This document shows, in pieces, positions 8,203-16,924 of a stretch of 64,000 nucleotides of DNA. How positions within the stretch are numbered: position 1 is the stretch's first letter; each line of letters begins with the position of its first letter. The stretch is from the NCBI GenBank assembly GCA_024518585.1, contig JANIHI010000006.1, positions 30,740 to 94,739 of the forward strand, given 5' to 3'. Source of the stretch: Methanolinea sp. GTDB taxonomy: Archaea; Halobacteriota; Methanomicrobia; Methanomicrobiales; Methanospirillaceae. Position numbers and translations under genes: made by a program. Below the pieces are notes generated by a model. It saw nothing but the letters and a program-made list of their open reading frames with translations, ran no database searches and was not told the origin of the DNA.

Positions 8203-8895
8203 TTACGCTTCCCCTTCAGGTTCTTCTTCCCTTTCGGGCTTCGTGAAAGTCTCCTGCAGGATAATTTTCCCGATGCCCGGGATATTCTCGAATGCCTCGT
8301 GGATGATCCTGCTCCGCCACAACAGCCATCGGCGGTCATACATGATCCCCGGCGGGAGGTGGATGGTGAGAACCCCGGTCTCGAGTGACACGTCCATGTC
8401 CCTCCCCGCATACAGCCGGATAAGGCCTTTTACCTGTTCCACGGGGTCTGTGACGCACTCTTCGACCGAAAACCGGTAGGAGAGGGTCTTTCCGGCCAGG
8501 GGATGGTTGAAGTCGATGAGGACCCTGTTCCCGATGAGGTCAACAACCTTGCCCTCGCCTTTCTCGGGGATCTTGAGGATCATCCCCTTCTTTGGTTTCT
8601 CCCTGAAAGTATTCTTATTGAAGGCCTCCACCCGGCCGGGCTCATGGGCACCGAATGCCTTCGCTGGGGGGACTTCGACCTCCCCTTCCTCCCCGACCTC
8701 TTTCCCGACAAGGGCCTCCTCGAGGCCGAGGATAACATGGTGGCTCCCGACCCTTATCGTCACCGGGCCGTATACAGCTTCGGGGTTGTAAATGCCCGCT
8801 TCTTTTGCCACTTGCTCATCGGTGGTATCAAAAACACTCCCCTCCACCCTGCCGGTGTAGCTGAGCCGGATAAAATCACCCATCTTGATTGCCAT
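8203..8895 (-). CDS. FKBP-type peptidyl-prolyl isomerase with C-terminal extension
   Basis: 230 residues from the second of two adjacent ATGs (8898 or 8895). The N-terminal part (MGDFIRLSYTGRVEGSVFDT, then VILGLEEALVGKEVGEEG) is a SlyD-like FKBP domain with an insert-in-flap chaperone region around residues 80-140 (LIDFNHPLAGKTLSYRFSVE). The last 80 residues form an extra domain seen in archaeal long-type FKBPs. It catalyses proline isomerisation and acts as a folding chaperone in the cytoplasm. Promoter boxes on the minus strand at about 8978 and 8997 (AACTATATAACG) precede it. Confidence 0.88.
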   Translation of the reverse strand: MAIKMGDFIRLSYTGRVEGSVFDTTDEQVAKEAGIYNPEAVYGPVTIRVGSHHVILGLEEALVGKEVGEEGEVEVPPAKAFGAHEPGRVEAFNKNTFREKPKKGMILKIPEKGEGKVVDLIGNRVLIDFNHPLAGKTLSYRFSVEECVTDPVEQVKGLIRLYAGRDMDVSLETGVLTIHLPPGIMYDRRWLLWRSRIIHEAFENIPGIGKIILQETFTKPEREEEPEGEA

Positions 8896-8898
8896 CAT

Positions 8899-9307
8899 AA
8901 CACCCGGATATCCCTGGTTCTTGACGGGAGGAAAGGCTCCATCACCACCCCTCCCCGGAAAGGATTCCCTCTATAATTTCAAAAGTGGCGTTATATAGTT
9001 AATCGAAGGGAGCCTGGCTTTCCCCCGGTATCCCCACCCGGGTGGTCCGGGGGCATACCGATTGACCGGAGTCCGGCGAAAATACCCAGCAATTGGTGTA
9101 ATGGAGATGGAATAAGGGAAAGAGATGTTTTCTTTCCTTTAGCAGCGTGAAGTCCCCATCCTCCCGGGAGGTATGTCAAAGGGCTTTTGTCCCCCCGTCT
9201 CCAACTCTCATGGTACCAGAGGTTCACCATGTCCCCGGACACGGCAAAGAAGGAGAGACCGGGCGCGGTGCCTTCCCCCCGCCAGAATCCCCTCCCGGAG
9301 GGTCAGC
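8899..9307 (+). other. Long noncoding leader region with strong hairpins, upstream of the CYTH gene
   Basis: About 410 bases without a convincing gene. A TATA-like box (GTTATATAG, 8993-9001) faces both ways. Downstream on the plus strand are nested inverted repeats: CCCCCGG (9022-9028) with CCGGGGG (9047-9053), an alternative CGGTAT (9026-9031) with ATACCG (9055-9060), both enclosing the palindrome CCACCCGGGTGG (9034-9045), and a second palindrome CCTCCCGGGAGG (9160-9171). The two outer pairings exclude each other. This may be a small RNA or a structured 5' leader. Confidence 0.4.
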
Positions 9308-9835
9308 ATGCTCGAAGTTGAACTGAAGGCCAGGGTCGCCGACCTCTCCCGCGTGCGGCAGAAGCTCACGTCGCTCCATGCAGAATTCGAAGGGAGAGTC
9401 CTTGAACGCGACCTGTACCTGGATTCGCCGAGCCGCGATTTTCGGGTCACCGACGAGGCCCTCCGTCTCCGCGAGGCCGATGGAAGGTTTACCCTCACCT
9501 ACAAGGGACAGAGGAGGGGGGATTTTGCCCTCAAGGCACGGGAAGAGCTTTCCTGCGGCCTTGAATCGGGCGAGACCATGAGGAAGATCCTCCTTGCGCT
9601 GGGTTTTTCACCCGTTGCAGAAGTGGTGAAGTCAAGGGAATACTTCCGCCTCCCGGAGGCAACCGTGACGCTTGACCAGGTAGAGGGACTCGGTGACTTT
9701 GTGGAGATCGAGATGAGGGACCCGGCCAGGACGTCACCCGAGGACCTCATCGGGCTCGCACGGGACCTCGGTGTCACCGGAGAGCCCATCCACGAGTCCT
9801 ACCTCGAACTCCTCGAGGCGTTGAAGGGGCGATAG
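9308..9835 (+). CDS. CYTH-domain protein (class IV adenylate cyclase/triphosphatase type)
   Basis: 175 residues. The family signature ExExK is at the N-terminus (MLEVELKARV), followed by charged strands YLDSPSRDF, EALRLREADG, TLTYKG and LKAREELSCG that line the triphosphate tunnel. The start at 9308 follows GGAGGGT and matches the family; the frame is open 45 codons upstream but that part is arginine-rich noise. Archaeal CYTH proteins hydrolyse triphosphates (thiamine triphosphate or inorganic triphosphate); cyclase activity is possible but unproven. Convergent with the phosphoesterase gene. Confidence 0.88.
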   Translation: MLEVELKARVADLSRVRQKLTSLHAEFEGRVLERDLYLDSPSRDFRVTDEALRLREADGRFTLTYKGQRRGDFALKAREELSCGLESGETMRKILLALGFSPVAEVVKSREYFRLPEATVTLDQVEGLGDFVEIEMRDPARTSPEDLIGLARDLGVTGEPIHESYLELLEALKGR

Positions 9836-9927
9836 GCCCGGGGGAAGCACGCAGTCGCCGGGTGCCGGGAAAAAAGGTCGAGGAAAAGAGGAGATCGGGG
9901 GGAGATCGAGGGACCTTCCACTTTTAT

Positions 9928-10569
9928 TTAGACCTGGACCAGTTCGATCCCGATCTCCTTTCGCACTTCGCCCAGGTGGATCATGGCACACTGCCCGAGG
10001 GCTGCCATCCCGGGGTTCACGACTTTTGTGCCTGCTTCCTCGGCAATACCCCTCTGTTCATGGATATGTGCACAGCAGACCAGGTCAAAAGATGCCATGT
10101 GCTTCCTGACGCTCGCACTGCCGACGTGGTTTCCTCCCGCCAGGTCGAGGATGCCGAGAGGCGGGGCGTGCGAGATGAGGATGTTGTGCGTCCGCCGATC
10201 CATCCGGCCGACGAGGGAGGAGAGGATCTCATCAATCTGCTTGTCTGTCATCTCGAACGGTGTCGAAAACGGTGTCGGGTTTGATCCCCCGATCCCCACG
10301 AGGCAGACGGGGCCCATGCTGATGGACGAGCCATGGAGGCAGACGCAGTCGGAACGCTCCAGTGTGTCGAGCGTATCCCGCGGGTCGCAGTTGCCGGGTA
10401 CCGCAAACGCAGGGACATCGATGCGATCGAAGAGCGCCCCCACGGCATCGGCCGGACCCATGTTGGTGATGTCGCCGGCGATAAAAATTGCATCCGGGGA
10501 GAGTTCAAGGAAAGACTCGATCTTTCCAAATTCCCCATGCAGGTCGGCCAGCAAAAGAACATCTTTCAT
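9928..10569 (-). CDS. Calcineurin-like metallophosphoesterase
   Basis: 213 residues from the ATG at 10569. All metal ligand motifs of the superfamily are present in order: ADLHGE near residue 8, AGDITNMG, PGNCD, ISHAPPLG and AHIHEQRG. This is the small archaeal MJ0912/MJ0936-like type that cleaves phosphodiesters. The substrate cannot be told from sequence. A run of T and A (TTTTTTTAAAAACC) about 25 bases upstream is the likely TATA box, making the transcript leaderless or nearly so. Confidence 0.88.
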   Translation of the reverse strand: MKDVLLLADLHGEFGKIESFLELSPDAIFIAGDITNMGPADAVGALFDRIDVPAFAVPGNCDPRDTLDTLERSDCVCLHGSSISMGPVCLVGIGGSNPTPFSTPFEMTDKQIDEILSSLVGRMDRRTHNILISHAPPLGILDLAGGNHVGSASVRKHMASFDLVCCAHIHEQRGIAEEAGTKVVNPGMAALGQCAMIHLGEVRKEIGIELVQV

Positions 10570-10593
10570 GTGAATAATCATTCGAAGGGGTTT

Positions 10594-11694
10594 TTAAAAA
10601 AATCTTTGCGTCGGGTTACGCCACGTCCCCGTCACTTTGCCCTTCAGCGCGAGCGACCCAAGCATGCGCTCCAGTCCAGGGAGGAGGGGGCGCGGGCTTG
10701 TGCCTGCCAGCGGGGTTCCCGGGAGGGGCAGGAAGCGGTGCACGTGCACCTGCCCCCTCGCACTCGTCCACCGGATGAGCTCTGCAGTCATTGCCTGGTC
10801 CTCGTCACTCTCCCCTGGTATCCCGACGATGAAATCCACGACGGGTGTCAAGCCTGCCTCAAGGGTCAGTTCGACCGCCCGTATGACGTCTTCCACGCTG
10901 TGTCCCCGCTCCAGGAGGGAGAGGACCCTGTCACTCCCTGACTGGGCCCCGAAGTGGAGGCGCGTGTTGCTGCAGTATGTCGTGATCATCTCGAGGGCCT
11001 GGTGGGTGACCCATTCCGGCCGGACTTCACTTGGGAAAGTTCCAAGGTAGATATTCTGCCCAGGCTTCCTGAGAGAGGCAAGGAGTGCCCTGACCTTTTC
11101 GAGGCGGGGGGTCTTTCCATCGGACCCGTATGCAAGGGCGTTTGGGGTCACGAACCGGGCATCCCGGAATTTCCGGGCAGCCGTGACGATGGCCGGGATA
11201 CTCCGGTGGCGCATTCCACGCCCAAAGATGCGGGGTGTCTGGCAGTACGTGCAGGAGTGGGGGCAGCCCCGCGAGATCTCGATGTAACCCTTCATCGTGG
11301 TAAAAGGAGGGTATGCATCGAGGCGAACGGAACTGGCAGGAGGCGAAAAGACATCACCGGTCGCAACACCCGGCGGGATCTTTCCTCCTTCCCGGATCGC
11401 GAGGAGGAGGGCCGGGAGGGTGAATTCCCCTTCGCCGACGACCACGTAGTCGGCAATTTTTACCATTTCCCTGTGGCAGGCCGTGGCATGGGGACCGCCA
11501 ACGATGGTCATACAGGGGGCATCCCGTATCTCGGGAAGGTAGCGGGGGAGGGAAAGCGAGTTCAGACTGTAACAGGTCACGTCTCCCTGGGGTGAACTGA
11601 CAGGCCGGAGGATGAACCCTTCCCTCTCGCAGGCTGCATAGAGGGCAGCATAGGAGTTGCGCGATGCAGGGATGAGTCTCCAGCAGACGTCCAT
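10594..11694 (-). CDS. B12-binding-type radical SAM protein
   Basis: 366 residues from the ATG at 11694. Residues about 1-110 resemble a cobalamin-binding Rossmann domain with the usual IVGGPHATA and VVGEGEFTLPALL blocks, though the cobalamin histidine motif is not obvious. The radical SAM cluster CPHSCTYC follows an ISRG lead-in near residue 150, with later GTFPSEVRP and FGAQSGSDRVLSLLERGH motifs typical of the family. Related methanogen proteins form a conserved subfamily of unknown substrate. No partner gene is adjacent; the phosphoesterase downstream is 13 bases away on the same strand and may be co-transcribed. Confidence 0.82.
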   Translation of the reverse strand: MDVCWRLIPASRNSYAALYAACEREGFILRPVSSPQGDVTCYSLNSLSLPRYLPEIRDAPCMTIVGGPHATACHREMVKIADYVVVGEGEFTLPALLLAIREGGKIPPGVATGDVFSPPASSVRLDAYPPFTTMKGYIEISRGCPHSCTYCQTPRIFGRGMRHRSIPAIVTAARKFRDARFVTPNALAYGSDGKTPRLEKVRALLASLRKPGQNIYLGTFPSEVRPEWVTHQALEMITTYCSNTRLHFGAQSGSDRVLSLLERGHSVEDVIRAVELTLEAGLTPVVDFIVGIPGESDEDQAMTAELIRWTSARGQVHVHRFLPLPGTPLAGTSPRPLLPGLERMLGSLALKGKVTGTWRNPTQRFF

Positions 11695-11854
11695 TTTCCC
11701 ATGAGAATTGCATTTGCGGTATTCATGTTTTCTGTTCTCGCAACCGGTGGTCATCGGCAGTCAGTGGCAGGGTTAGTGCAACCGTGGCAGGGATTTTGTT
11801 TTTTGAAAAATCAGGAGGGGGGGCCAGGCCACCGTTCCCGGAAGCCCTCGCCCC

Positions 11855-12280
11855 TCAGCCCCGCGTCCTGTAGGGCACCATCTGGTCGATGATCTTGTAG
11901 GTCTGACCGTTCGTGAGTGTCACGAAGACCTCGAGCCGGTCATCAGTCCGTGACCCCTGGAATGTCACCTCGGCACCCTTGTTTGCCTCCAGGTGTTTCT
12001 CGGTGATGACGCCGTCGGGAGTCGTCACCCGTACCAGGATATCTCTGACTGCCACCTGGCCCTTCCCACCGGCAAAGACGACGGTGAGTGTTGCATAGAT
12101 GGGGTCCTTTTCGTTGACCTGGATCTCGACAGTGCTCTGGGGTGGCAGGGTCACCGTTGGTTCGGCCCCGCCGCTTCCCCGGCCCCACCCCTCGGGTTGC
12201 GCGGGTTGCCCCCCGAGGCACCCGCTGAGCAGTACTGCTCCTGATAACAGGACGAGGAGGAAGAATGAAGATCTTCTCAT
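11855..12280 (-). CDS. Secreted lipoprotein with a small beta domain
   Basis: 141 residues from the ATG at 12280 (MRRSSFFLLVLLSG). The lipobox LLSGC lies at residue about 20, then a Gly/Pro-rich linker and an about 95-residue beta-sandwich-like domain (STVEIQVNEKDPIYATLTVV onward). No family is recognised. Likely anchored on the outer face of the membrane. A conventional extension to an upstream ATG (12307) would put non-hydrophobic residues before the signal peptide and is less likely. Confidence 0.72.
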   Translation of the reverse strand: MRRSSFFLLVLLSGAVLLSGCLGGQPAQPEGWGRGSGGAEPTVTLPPQSTVEIQVNEKDPIYATLTVVFAGGKGQVAVRDILVRVTTPDGVITEKHLEANKGAEVTFQGSRTDDRLEVFVTLTNGQTYKIIDQMVPYRTRG

Positions 12281-12319
12281 GGAGGAGTGTGGGGAGCCAG
12301 CATTCATGAGGGTATCCCT

Positions 12320-12730
12320 TCAGATCCCGGTATCGGGCAGGACCTCAACGGTCCCCTCGTCGCCATCGACCCGGAGGAGGTCACCGTCCCTGAGCCGGGA
12401 GATGCCCCCCTCGATCCTGTCGACGAGGGGTATCCTGCCCATGATGGCGCCGACCGCGATGATGGGTTCGGCTTCCTCGTTAATCATCGCGGCCGGGGCT
12501 TTTTTATTGCGACTCAAGGCATAGAGAACGTACGACCCGACAGTCGACCCCCGGCCATGGGGAAAGACGAGGACCTTTCCCGTGATGACCTGGCCTTCCA
12601 GGGGATGGCCCTTCTCGACGACAGCTCCCGTCTCGGGGTCGACACCGGAGAGAAACGATATCGGGGCGGGACTGACAAGTGCCCGGCCCTTCCCCGTACC
12701 CCCCGCTATCCCCCTGCCGTGGATGCGCAT
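12320..12730 (-). CDS. Aconitase X swivel-domain protein (phosphomevalonate dehydratase small subunit)
   Basis: 136 residues from ATG 12730 (12736 also possible). The fold markers RIHGRGIAGGTGKGRALVS, VDPETGAVVEKGHPLEGQ, FPHGRGSTVGSYVLYAL and NEEAEPIIAVGAIMGRIP define the DUF126 aconitase-X swivel family. With its large subunit it dehydrates mevalonate 5-phosphate to trans-anhydromevalonate phosphate in the archaeal isoprenoid pathway. The large subunit is not in this window. It is divergent from PAN, 44 bases apart, so the two share a promoter region. Confidence 0.88.
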   Translation of the reverse strand: MRIHGRGIAGGTGKGRALVSPAPISFLSGVDPETGAVVEKGHPLEGQVITGKVLVFPHGRGSTVGSYVLYALSRNKKAPAAMINEEAEPIIAVGAIMGRIPLVDRIEGGISRLRDGDLLRVDGDEGTVEVLPDTGI

Positions 12731-12774
12731 GATCATACCACATAAATCTAGGGAGATCCAGATATAGTGATAGC

Positions 12775-13938
12775 ATGGAAGAGAGCGTTATCCGGAACGC
12801 CGGAGCCGATACAGAACTGAAGATACAGCTAAAAATCCAGGACCTTGAGTCACAAGTCCTTGACCTCAAGGTCAAGAACGATGAGCTCCAGCGTGAAAAT
12901 GCGCAGCTCAAGCGGGAAAATAACCAGCTCAAGCGCATGCCGCTGTTCGTTGCCGTCGTTGTCGACCTGCTCGACAGGGGGGAGGTCTACCTCCGCCAGA
13001 TGGGAAACAACCAGGAATACTTGACACACGTCAACGACGAGATATTCCGGCAACTCAAGCCGGGGACAAAGGTTGCCGTCAATAATGCCCTGTCTATTGT
13101 GAAGATCGTCGGGACAATTTTTGATTCCCGTGTCAGGGTCATGGAACTGGAAGAGTCCCCAAATGTAACTTTCTCCCAGATCGGAGGCCTTTCCAAGGAG
13201 ATCGAGGAGGTGAGGGAGGCAGTTGAGTACCCCCTCACAAAGCCCCATATTTACGAGAGGGTCGGGGTCGAACCCCCAAAGGGCATTCTCCTCTACGGGC
13301 CCCCCGGCACCGGCAAGACGCTCATTGCCAAGGCGGTTGCAAACCAGGCCCGGGCAACTTTCATCCGCATGTCGGGCAGTGAACTTGTCCACAAGTACAT
13401 CGGTGAGGGCGCCCAGCTCGTTCGCGAGTTGTTTGCCCTTGCACGGGAGAAGTCGCCGTCCATCGTCTTCATCGATGAGATCGACGCGGTGGGAAGCACG
13501 AGGACAAATGATGGCACGTCCGGGAGCGCGGAGGTCCAGCGGACCCTGATGCAGCTCCTCGCCGAGATGGACGGTTTCGACACCAGGGGAGACGTCCGGA
13601 TCATGGCGGCCACGAACAGGGTCGACATGCTTGACCCCGCCCTCCTCCGGCCGGGCCGCTTCGACCGGGTCATTGCCATACCCCTGCCCGATGAGGAAGG
13701 CAGGAGGGAGATCTTAAAAATCCACACGCAGAGGATGACCCTTGGCGATGACGTCGACCTCCAGGCGGTGGTGGACATGACCAGGAACGCAACCGGTGCA
13801 GAACTCCAGGCAATCTGCCGCGAGGCCGGGATGAATGCCGTGCGCAGGGAAGCCGTCGCCGTCACCCAGGAAGACTTCCTGGGCGCGGTGAAGAAGGTCC
13901 GGGCAGAACAGACCCCGGATCTCCGGATGTACATCTGA
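12775..13938 (+). CDS. pan: Proteasome-activating nucleotidase (first copy)
   Basis: 387 residues. Order: N-terminal coiled coil (residues about 15-55), OB domain, then an AAA+ domain with Walker A GPPGTGKT, Walker B IVFIDEID, sensor AATNR and the arginine fingers RPGRFDR. PAN hexamers unfold substrates and feed the 20S proteasome. The C-terminus ends MYI, matching the HbYX motif (hydrophobic-Tyr-any) that opens the proteasome gate. GTGAT precedes the ATG. A second ATPase of this family lies at 15.0-16.2 kb. Confidence 0.93.
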   Translation: MEESVIRNAGADTELKIQLKIQDLESQVLDLKVKNDELQRENAQLKRENNQLKRMPLFVAVVVDLLDRGEVYLRQMGNNQEYLTHVNDEIFRQLKPGTKVAVNNALSIVKIVGTIFDSRVRVMELEESPNVTFSQIGGLSKEIEEVREAVEYPLTKPHIYERVGVEPPKGILLYGPPGTGKTLIAKAVANQARATFIRMSGSELVHKYIGEGAQLVRELFALAREKSPSIVFIDEIDAVGSTRTNDGTSGSAEVQRTLMQLLAEMDGFDTRGDVRIMAATNRVDMLDPALLRPGRFDRVIAIPLPDEEGRREILKIHTQRMTLGDDVDLQAVVDMTRNATGAELQAICREAGMNAVRREAVAVTQEDFLGAVKKVRAEQTPDLRMYI

Positions 13939-14027
13939 TTTTTTTTCCGGGTCGTCCCCTTTTCCTGGTATGTGCGTAACCCTCTTTACAGGGACGGACC
14001 CATAGTGATTTTTGGGACCGGGAAACG

Positions 14028-14525
14028 ATGAGGGTCATCTTTGTACCCCGGGAGGGCGTTGACCTCCACTCTGCCCTTCTCCTGTCTGAGACGAGCAGGG
14101 AGGCGCTGCGGTTCTACCAGCCGGAGAAGACTCCTGCGGGAGTGGAAGTGACGGTTGCCTCCCTGGGAAGCGGCCTCTCGCTTGCCTCTGACCTCCGGTG
14201 GTACGTCCGCCGGTACATGAGGGACGTGCTCTTCGAGATAGCACCCGGTACCTTCTGCACCCGGGAGCTGGCACAGGACATCTACTACGGCAGGGCCCCG
14301 GTCCTGAACAGGCGGTGGAGGTGGAAATGGGTCTACACTTTTCACCCGGAAGGACCGGTCACCGGAAAATCCCCTGGATCAGATATGCCGGGGGAAAGGG
14401 AAGCTTCCGGGGGAGCCCCCGTGGGTGAGGAAAAAAGCCTCCTCCGGATCGACGTGTGGTGCACAAAAGACCAGTTCCTGGGAAAAAAGAAGGGGGACGG
14501 GGAGGAGGAAATCACTTCTTTGTGA
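14028..14525 (+). CDS. Conserved archaeal protein, DUF5804-like
   Basis: 165 residues, soluble. The stretch LLLSETSREALRFYQPEKTP and the following VASLGSGLSLASDLRWYVRR recall a small archaeal family of unknown function that I know as DUF5804; this assignment is from memory of motif shape and is tentative. The C-terminal 50 residues are low in complexity and variable. GGGAAACG precedes the ATG. The end overlaps the convergent mscL gene by 14 bases. Confidence 0.6.
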   Translation: MRVIFVPREGVDLHSALLLSETSREALRFYQPEKTPAGVEVTVASLGSGLSLASDLRWYVRRYMRDVLFEIAPGTFCTRELAQDIYYGRAPVLNRRWRWKWVYTFHPEGPVTGKSPGSDMPGEREASGGAPVGEEKSLLRIDVWCTKDQFLGKKKGDGEEEITSL

Positions 14526-14847
14526 CCTTTTCTTCCCCAATTAGCTTCTTTGCAGTCATGAGTTCCCCAATCAGCTTCTTTGCGATCAGGAAGATGATCA
14601 GGGCGACGATGATGAAGTAGATGAGGTCAGAGAGGAACTGGCCCCATCTGATGACGATTGGGCCCAGGGCAACCTTTGCCGTCTGCCATTCTCCCCCGGG
14701 GATGAAGAATGTGAGGATGGGCATCACGATGTTGTCGACCAGGGACTTGACGAGCTGGTTCGCGGCCAGGCCCATGACAAAGGCAATGGCGAGCCCGATG
14801 ATCTTGTATTCGGAGAGGAACTCCATAAATTCCTTCAGAAAACTCAT
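14512..14847 (-). CDS. mscL: Large-conductance mechanosensitive channel
   Basis: 111 residues. SFLKEFMEFLSEYKIIGLAI and the GLAANQLVKSLVDNIVMPIL pore helix are MscL hallmarks, followed by a periplasmic loop and a second helix (LIYFIIVALIIFLIAKKLIG). The channel releases solutes on osmotic downshock. AGGTGA sits five bases before the ATG at 14847. The C-terminus carries an exact tandem duplication, AKKLIGE-L-M-T then AKKLIGE-E, encoded by a 30-base direct repeat, so the cytoplasmic helix bundle is altered. Confidence 0.92.
   Translation of the reverse strand: MSFLKEFMEFLSEYKIIGLAIAFVMGLAANQLVKSLVDNIVMPILTFFIPGGEWQTAKVALGPIVIRWGQFLSDLIYFIIVALIIFLIAKKLIGELMTAKKLIGEEKVTKK
14533..14583. repeat. 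30-base tandem repeat inside mscL
   Basis: TTCCCCAAT-(T/C)-AGCTTCTTTGC occurs at 14533-14553 and again at 14563-14583, 30 bases apart, with a single base difference. It keeps the frame and duplicates ten residues at the end of MscL. Replication slippage is the likely origin. Confidence 0.85.
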
Positions 14848-15004
14848 TTTTTTCACCTGGGGAAGAGGTAAGCAAAATAGTATTTAAAGGTTTTTCCCCG
14901 CGGCGCTTGGACAGGACGCGTGGGATGACCCCCGGTCACGGGTGACAAAGCAGGGGTAAAAACCTGCCTGAAATGGAATCAAGAAAAAAGGAAAAAATGG
15001 ATAC

Positions 15005-16243
15005 CTAGGCAAACATCGCGCCATACCCGCTCTTGAAGACATGGCGCTCGAAGTCCTGGCCGATCTTCTCGATCGCGTCGAGGAAATCCTCGCGGGAGAC
15101 GGCTTCGCGTTCCCGGCGTATGGCAAACATCCCGGCCTCCATGCAGATCGCCTTGAGATCCGCACCGTTCTTGCCCTCCGTCAAGCCTGCAATCTCCTCG
15201 AGGCTCACGCTCCCATCCAGGTTCATCTTCCTCGTGTGGACCTTGAGGATGGCGACCCTTCCCTGGACGTCGGGGAGGGGTATCTCGATGATGCGGTCGA
15301 AACGTCCCGGCCGGAGGAGGGCACGGTCAAGGATATCGATGCGGTTCGTGGCACCGATTATCTTGACATCCCCCCGGCGCTCAAACCCGTCCATCCCTGC
15401 GAGCAGCTGCATCAGGGTCCGCTGGACCTCCCGGTCTCCCGATGTGGTGGATTCCGTCCGGGACGCACCCACCGCGTCGATCTCGTCGATGAAGATGATC
15501 GTCGGCGATTTCTTCTTGGCGAGGTCAAAGAGTTCCCGCACGAGGCGTGCCCCCTCACCGATGTATTTCTGGACGAGCTCGGACCCGACGACCCGCAGGA
15601 AATGTGCGTTGGTCTCGTGGGCAACGGCACGGGCAAGGAGTGTCTTTCCCGTTCCCGGCGGGCCATGGAGGAGGACGCCTTTCGGGGGTTCTATCCCGAC
15701 ACGTTCAAAGAGTTCCGGTTTCTTGAGCGGGAGTTCCACTGCTTCCCTGATCTCGTTGATCTGGAGGTCGAGACCCCCGATATCTGCGTAGGTCTCCTCC
15801 GGGCTCTCGATGACCTCCATCCCGTAGACCTGGGCATCGTAGCTCTCAGGGAGGATATCGATGACCGCGAGGGACTGCTGGTTCAGCGTGCACCGGACCC
15901 CTGGCTTGAGCTTCTCGGGGTCGATGCACATGGAGCTCCGGACCATGAAACGGGGGCCTGCACTGCTCCTGACAACGACCCTGCCATTGTCAAGGACGTC
16001 CGTGATTGTCCCGACGATCAGGGGGGGGCTTCGTAACTGCTCGATCTCGCTCTTGAGCTTCCTGACTTCACGCTCGTACCTGATCTTCTGGGTCTCGATG
16101 TATCTCTTGTCCGATTCAATCTGGCGGATCTGCTCGCGCAGTTCCAGGTTGCGGGTCTCCATGTGGGTAACCCTGTCCAGGAGGTACCGGTAGAGCTCCT
16201 CGGGGTTCTGTGGTTCCTGGGATTGGCGGGCACTTTCCACCAT
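15005..16243 (-). CDS. Second PAN-like AAA ATPase
   Basis: 412 residues from the ATG at 16243. N-terminal coiled coil (residues about 20-70), OB domain ([20 protein letters not shown]), then an AAA+ domain with [38 protein letters not shown] and LRPGRFDR. It is as long as PAN and parallels the 12.8 kb copy, but its last residues are AMFA, so the HbYX position carries Phe instead of Tyr. It may unfold proteins for the proteasome with altered docking or act as a Cdc48-like unfoldase. Divergent from MBF1 with shared TATA boxes at about 16260. Confidence 0.88.
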   Translation of the reverse strand: MVESARQSQEPQNPEELYRYLLDRVTHMETRNLELREQIRQIESDKRYIETQKIRYEREVRKLKSEIEQLRSPPLIVGTITDVLDNGRVVVRSSAGPRFMVRSSMCIDPEKLKPGVRCTLNQQSLAVIDILPESYDAQVYGMEVIESPEETYADIGGLDLQINEIREAVELPLKKPELFERVGIEPPKGVLLHGPPGTGKTLLARAVAHETNAHFLRVVGSELVQKYIGEGARLVRELFDLAKKKSPTIIFIDEIDAVGASRTESTTSGDREVQRTLMQLLAGMDGFERRGDVKIIGATNRIDILDRALLRPGRFDRIIEIPLPDVQGRVAILKVHTRKMNLDGSVSLEEIAGLTEGKNGADLKAICMEAGMFAIRREREAVSREDFLDAIEKIGQDFERHVFKSGYGAMFA

Positions 16244-16301
16244 TTTTCTGCCTCGAATAAGTATATAGGGAAAAATGTCTATAAAGATGTTTGCGACGAG
16301 T

Positions 16302-16793
16302 ATGCAGTGCGAAATGTGCGGTGGCAGGATCCACGGCAATCCAAAGACTATTCGTGTGGAAGGGGCAGTCCTCGAGGTCTGTGCCCAGTGCGCCCGGTAT
16401 GGGACGGAGGTGCAGGCACCCCAAAAGCCCGGGCCACGTGCAGGCGCTGTACCCCGCGCGCCTGTGGCAGGCACCCAAAGGAGGAAAAAGGATGTTTTCG
16501 ACCTGATCGAGGGCGAAATCGTGGAGGATTACGGGGAAAGGATCCGCAATGCCCGCATGGAGAGGGGCTGGTCACAAAAGGAACTCGCATTGCAGCTCAA
16601 GGAGAAAGAACTCCTTATCAAGAAGATCGAGAAGGGAGACCTCATCCCTGAGGATGACGTGCGCCGGAAGCTCGAAAAGGCACTGAATATCCGGTTGATA
16701 GACTCGCCTGACGAGGAATCTGCGAAGAAGACCGGGGGAAAGGTTGTCCCCACCCTCGGCGACGTGATCTCCCTCAAGAAGATCAAAAAGTGA
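16302..16793 (+). CDS. Archaeal MBF1 homologue (zinc ribbon plus HTH)
   Basis: 163 residues. The zinc ribbon CEMCGGRI then CAQCARYG is at the N-terminus; a linker leads to an Xre-type helix-turn-helix ([20 protein letters not shown]). The family resembles eukaryotic multiprotein bridging factor 1, which links activators to TBP. In-frame ATGs at 16275 and 16287 would add up to nine residues; 16302 matches the usual family start. A TATA box at about 16258-16266 lies 25-40 bases upstream. Confidence 0.88.
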   Translation: MQCEMCGGRIHGNPKTIRVEGAVLEVCAQCARYGTEVQAPQKPGPRAGAVPRAPVAGTQRRKKDVFDLIEGEIVEDYGERIRNARMERGWSQKELALQLKEKELLIKKIEKGDLIPEDDVRRKLEKALNIRLIDSPDEESAKKTGGKVVPTLGDVISLKKIKK

Positions 16794-16843
16794 TGCTTTT
16801 CCCCGGTGGGAGTTCCCGGGACTACCCTCCCTGTCCCGTCATG

Positions 16844-16851
16844 TTTATATA
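16844..16851 (+). promoter_or_regulatory. TATA box of the aromatic operon
   Basis: TTTATATA, centred near 16848, places transcription start near 16873. That is four bases before the leader-peptide ATG and about 210 bases before the first structural gene, far longer than other leaders in this window, so a regulatory leader is expected. Confidence 0.6.
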
Positions 16852-16876
16852 GACATTCCACCAACATCTTTTCTTA

Positions 16877-16924
16877 ATGCTGGGTGAGTGTTTTTTCGCC
16901 GGTGAGGGTCTTTATCTTTACTAG
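16877..16924 (+). CDS. Putative leader peptide MLGECFFAGEGLYLY before the aro operon
   Basis: A 15-codon ORF beginning at the predicted transcription start and ending TAG. It has two adjacent Phe codons and the Tyr-Leu-Tyr sequence just before the stop, four aromatic residues in fifteen, in front of an operon making Phe and Tyr. The placement matches leader peptides that sense charged tRNA by ribosome stalling. This is inference; archaeal attenuation of this kind is little known. Confidence 0.4.
   Translation: MLGECFFAGEGLYLY

Noticed and set aside
9173..9307. N-terminal extension of the CYTH protein
   Set aside because: Arg/Pro-rich and not like the family; a good ribosome site precedes the ATG at 9308.
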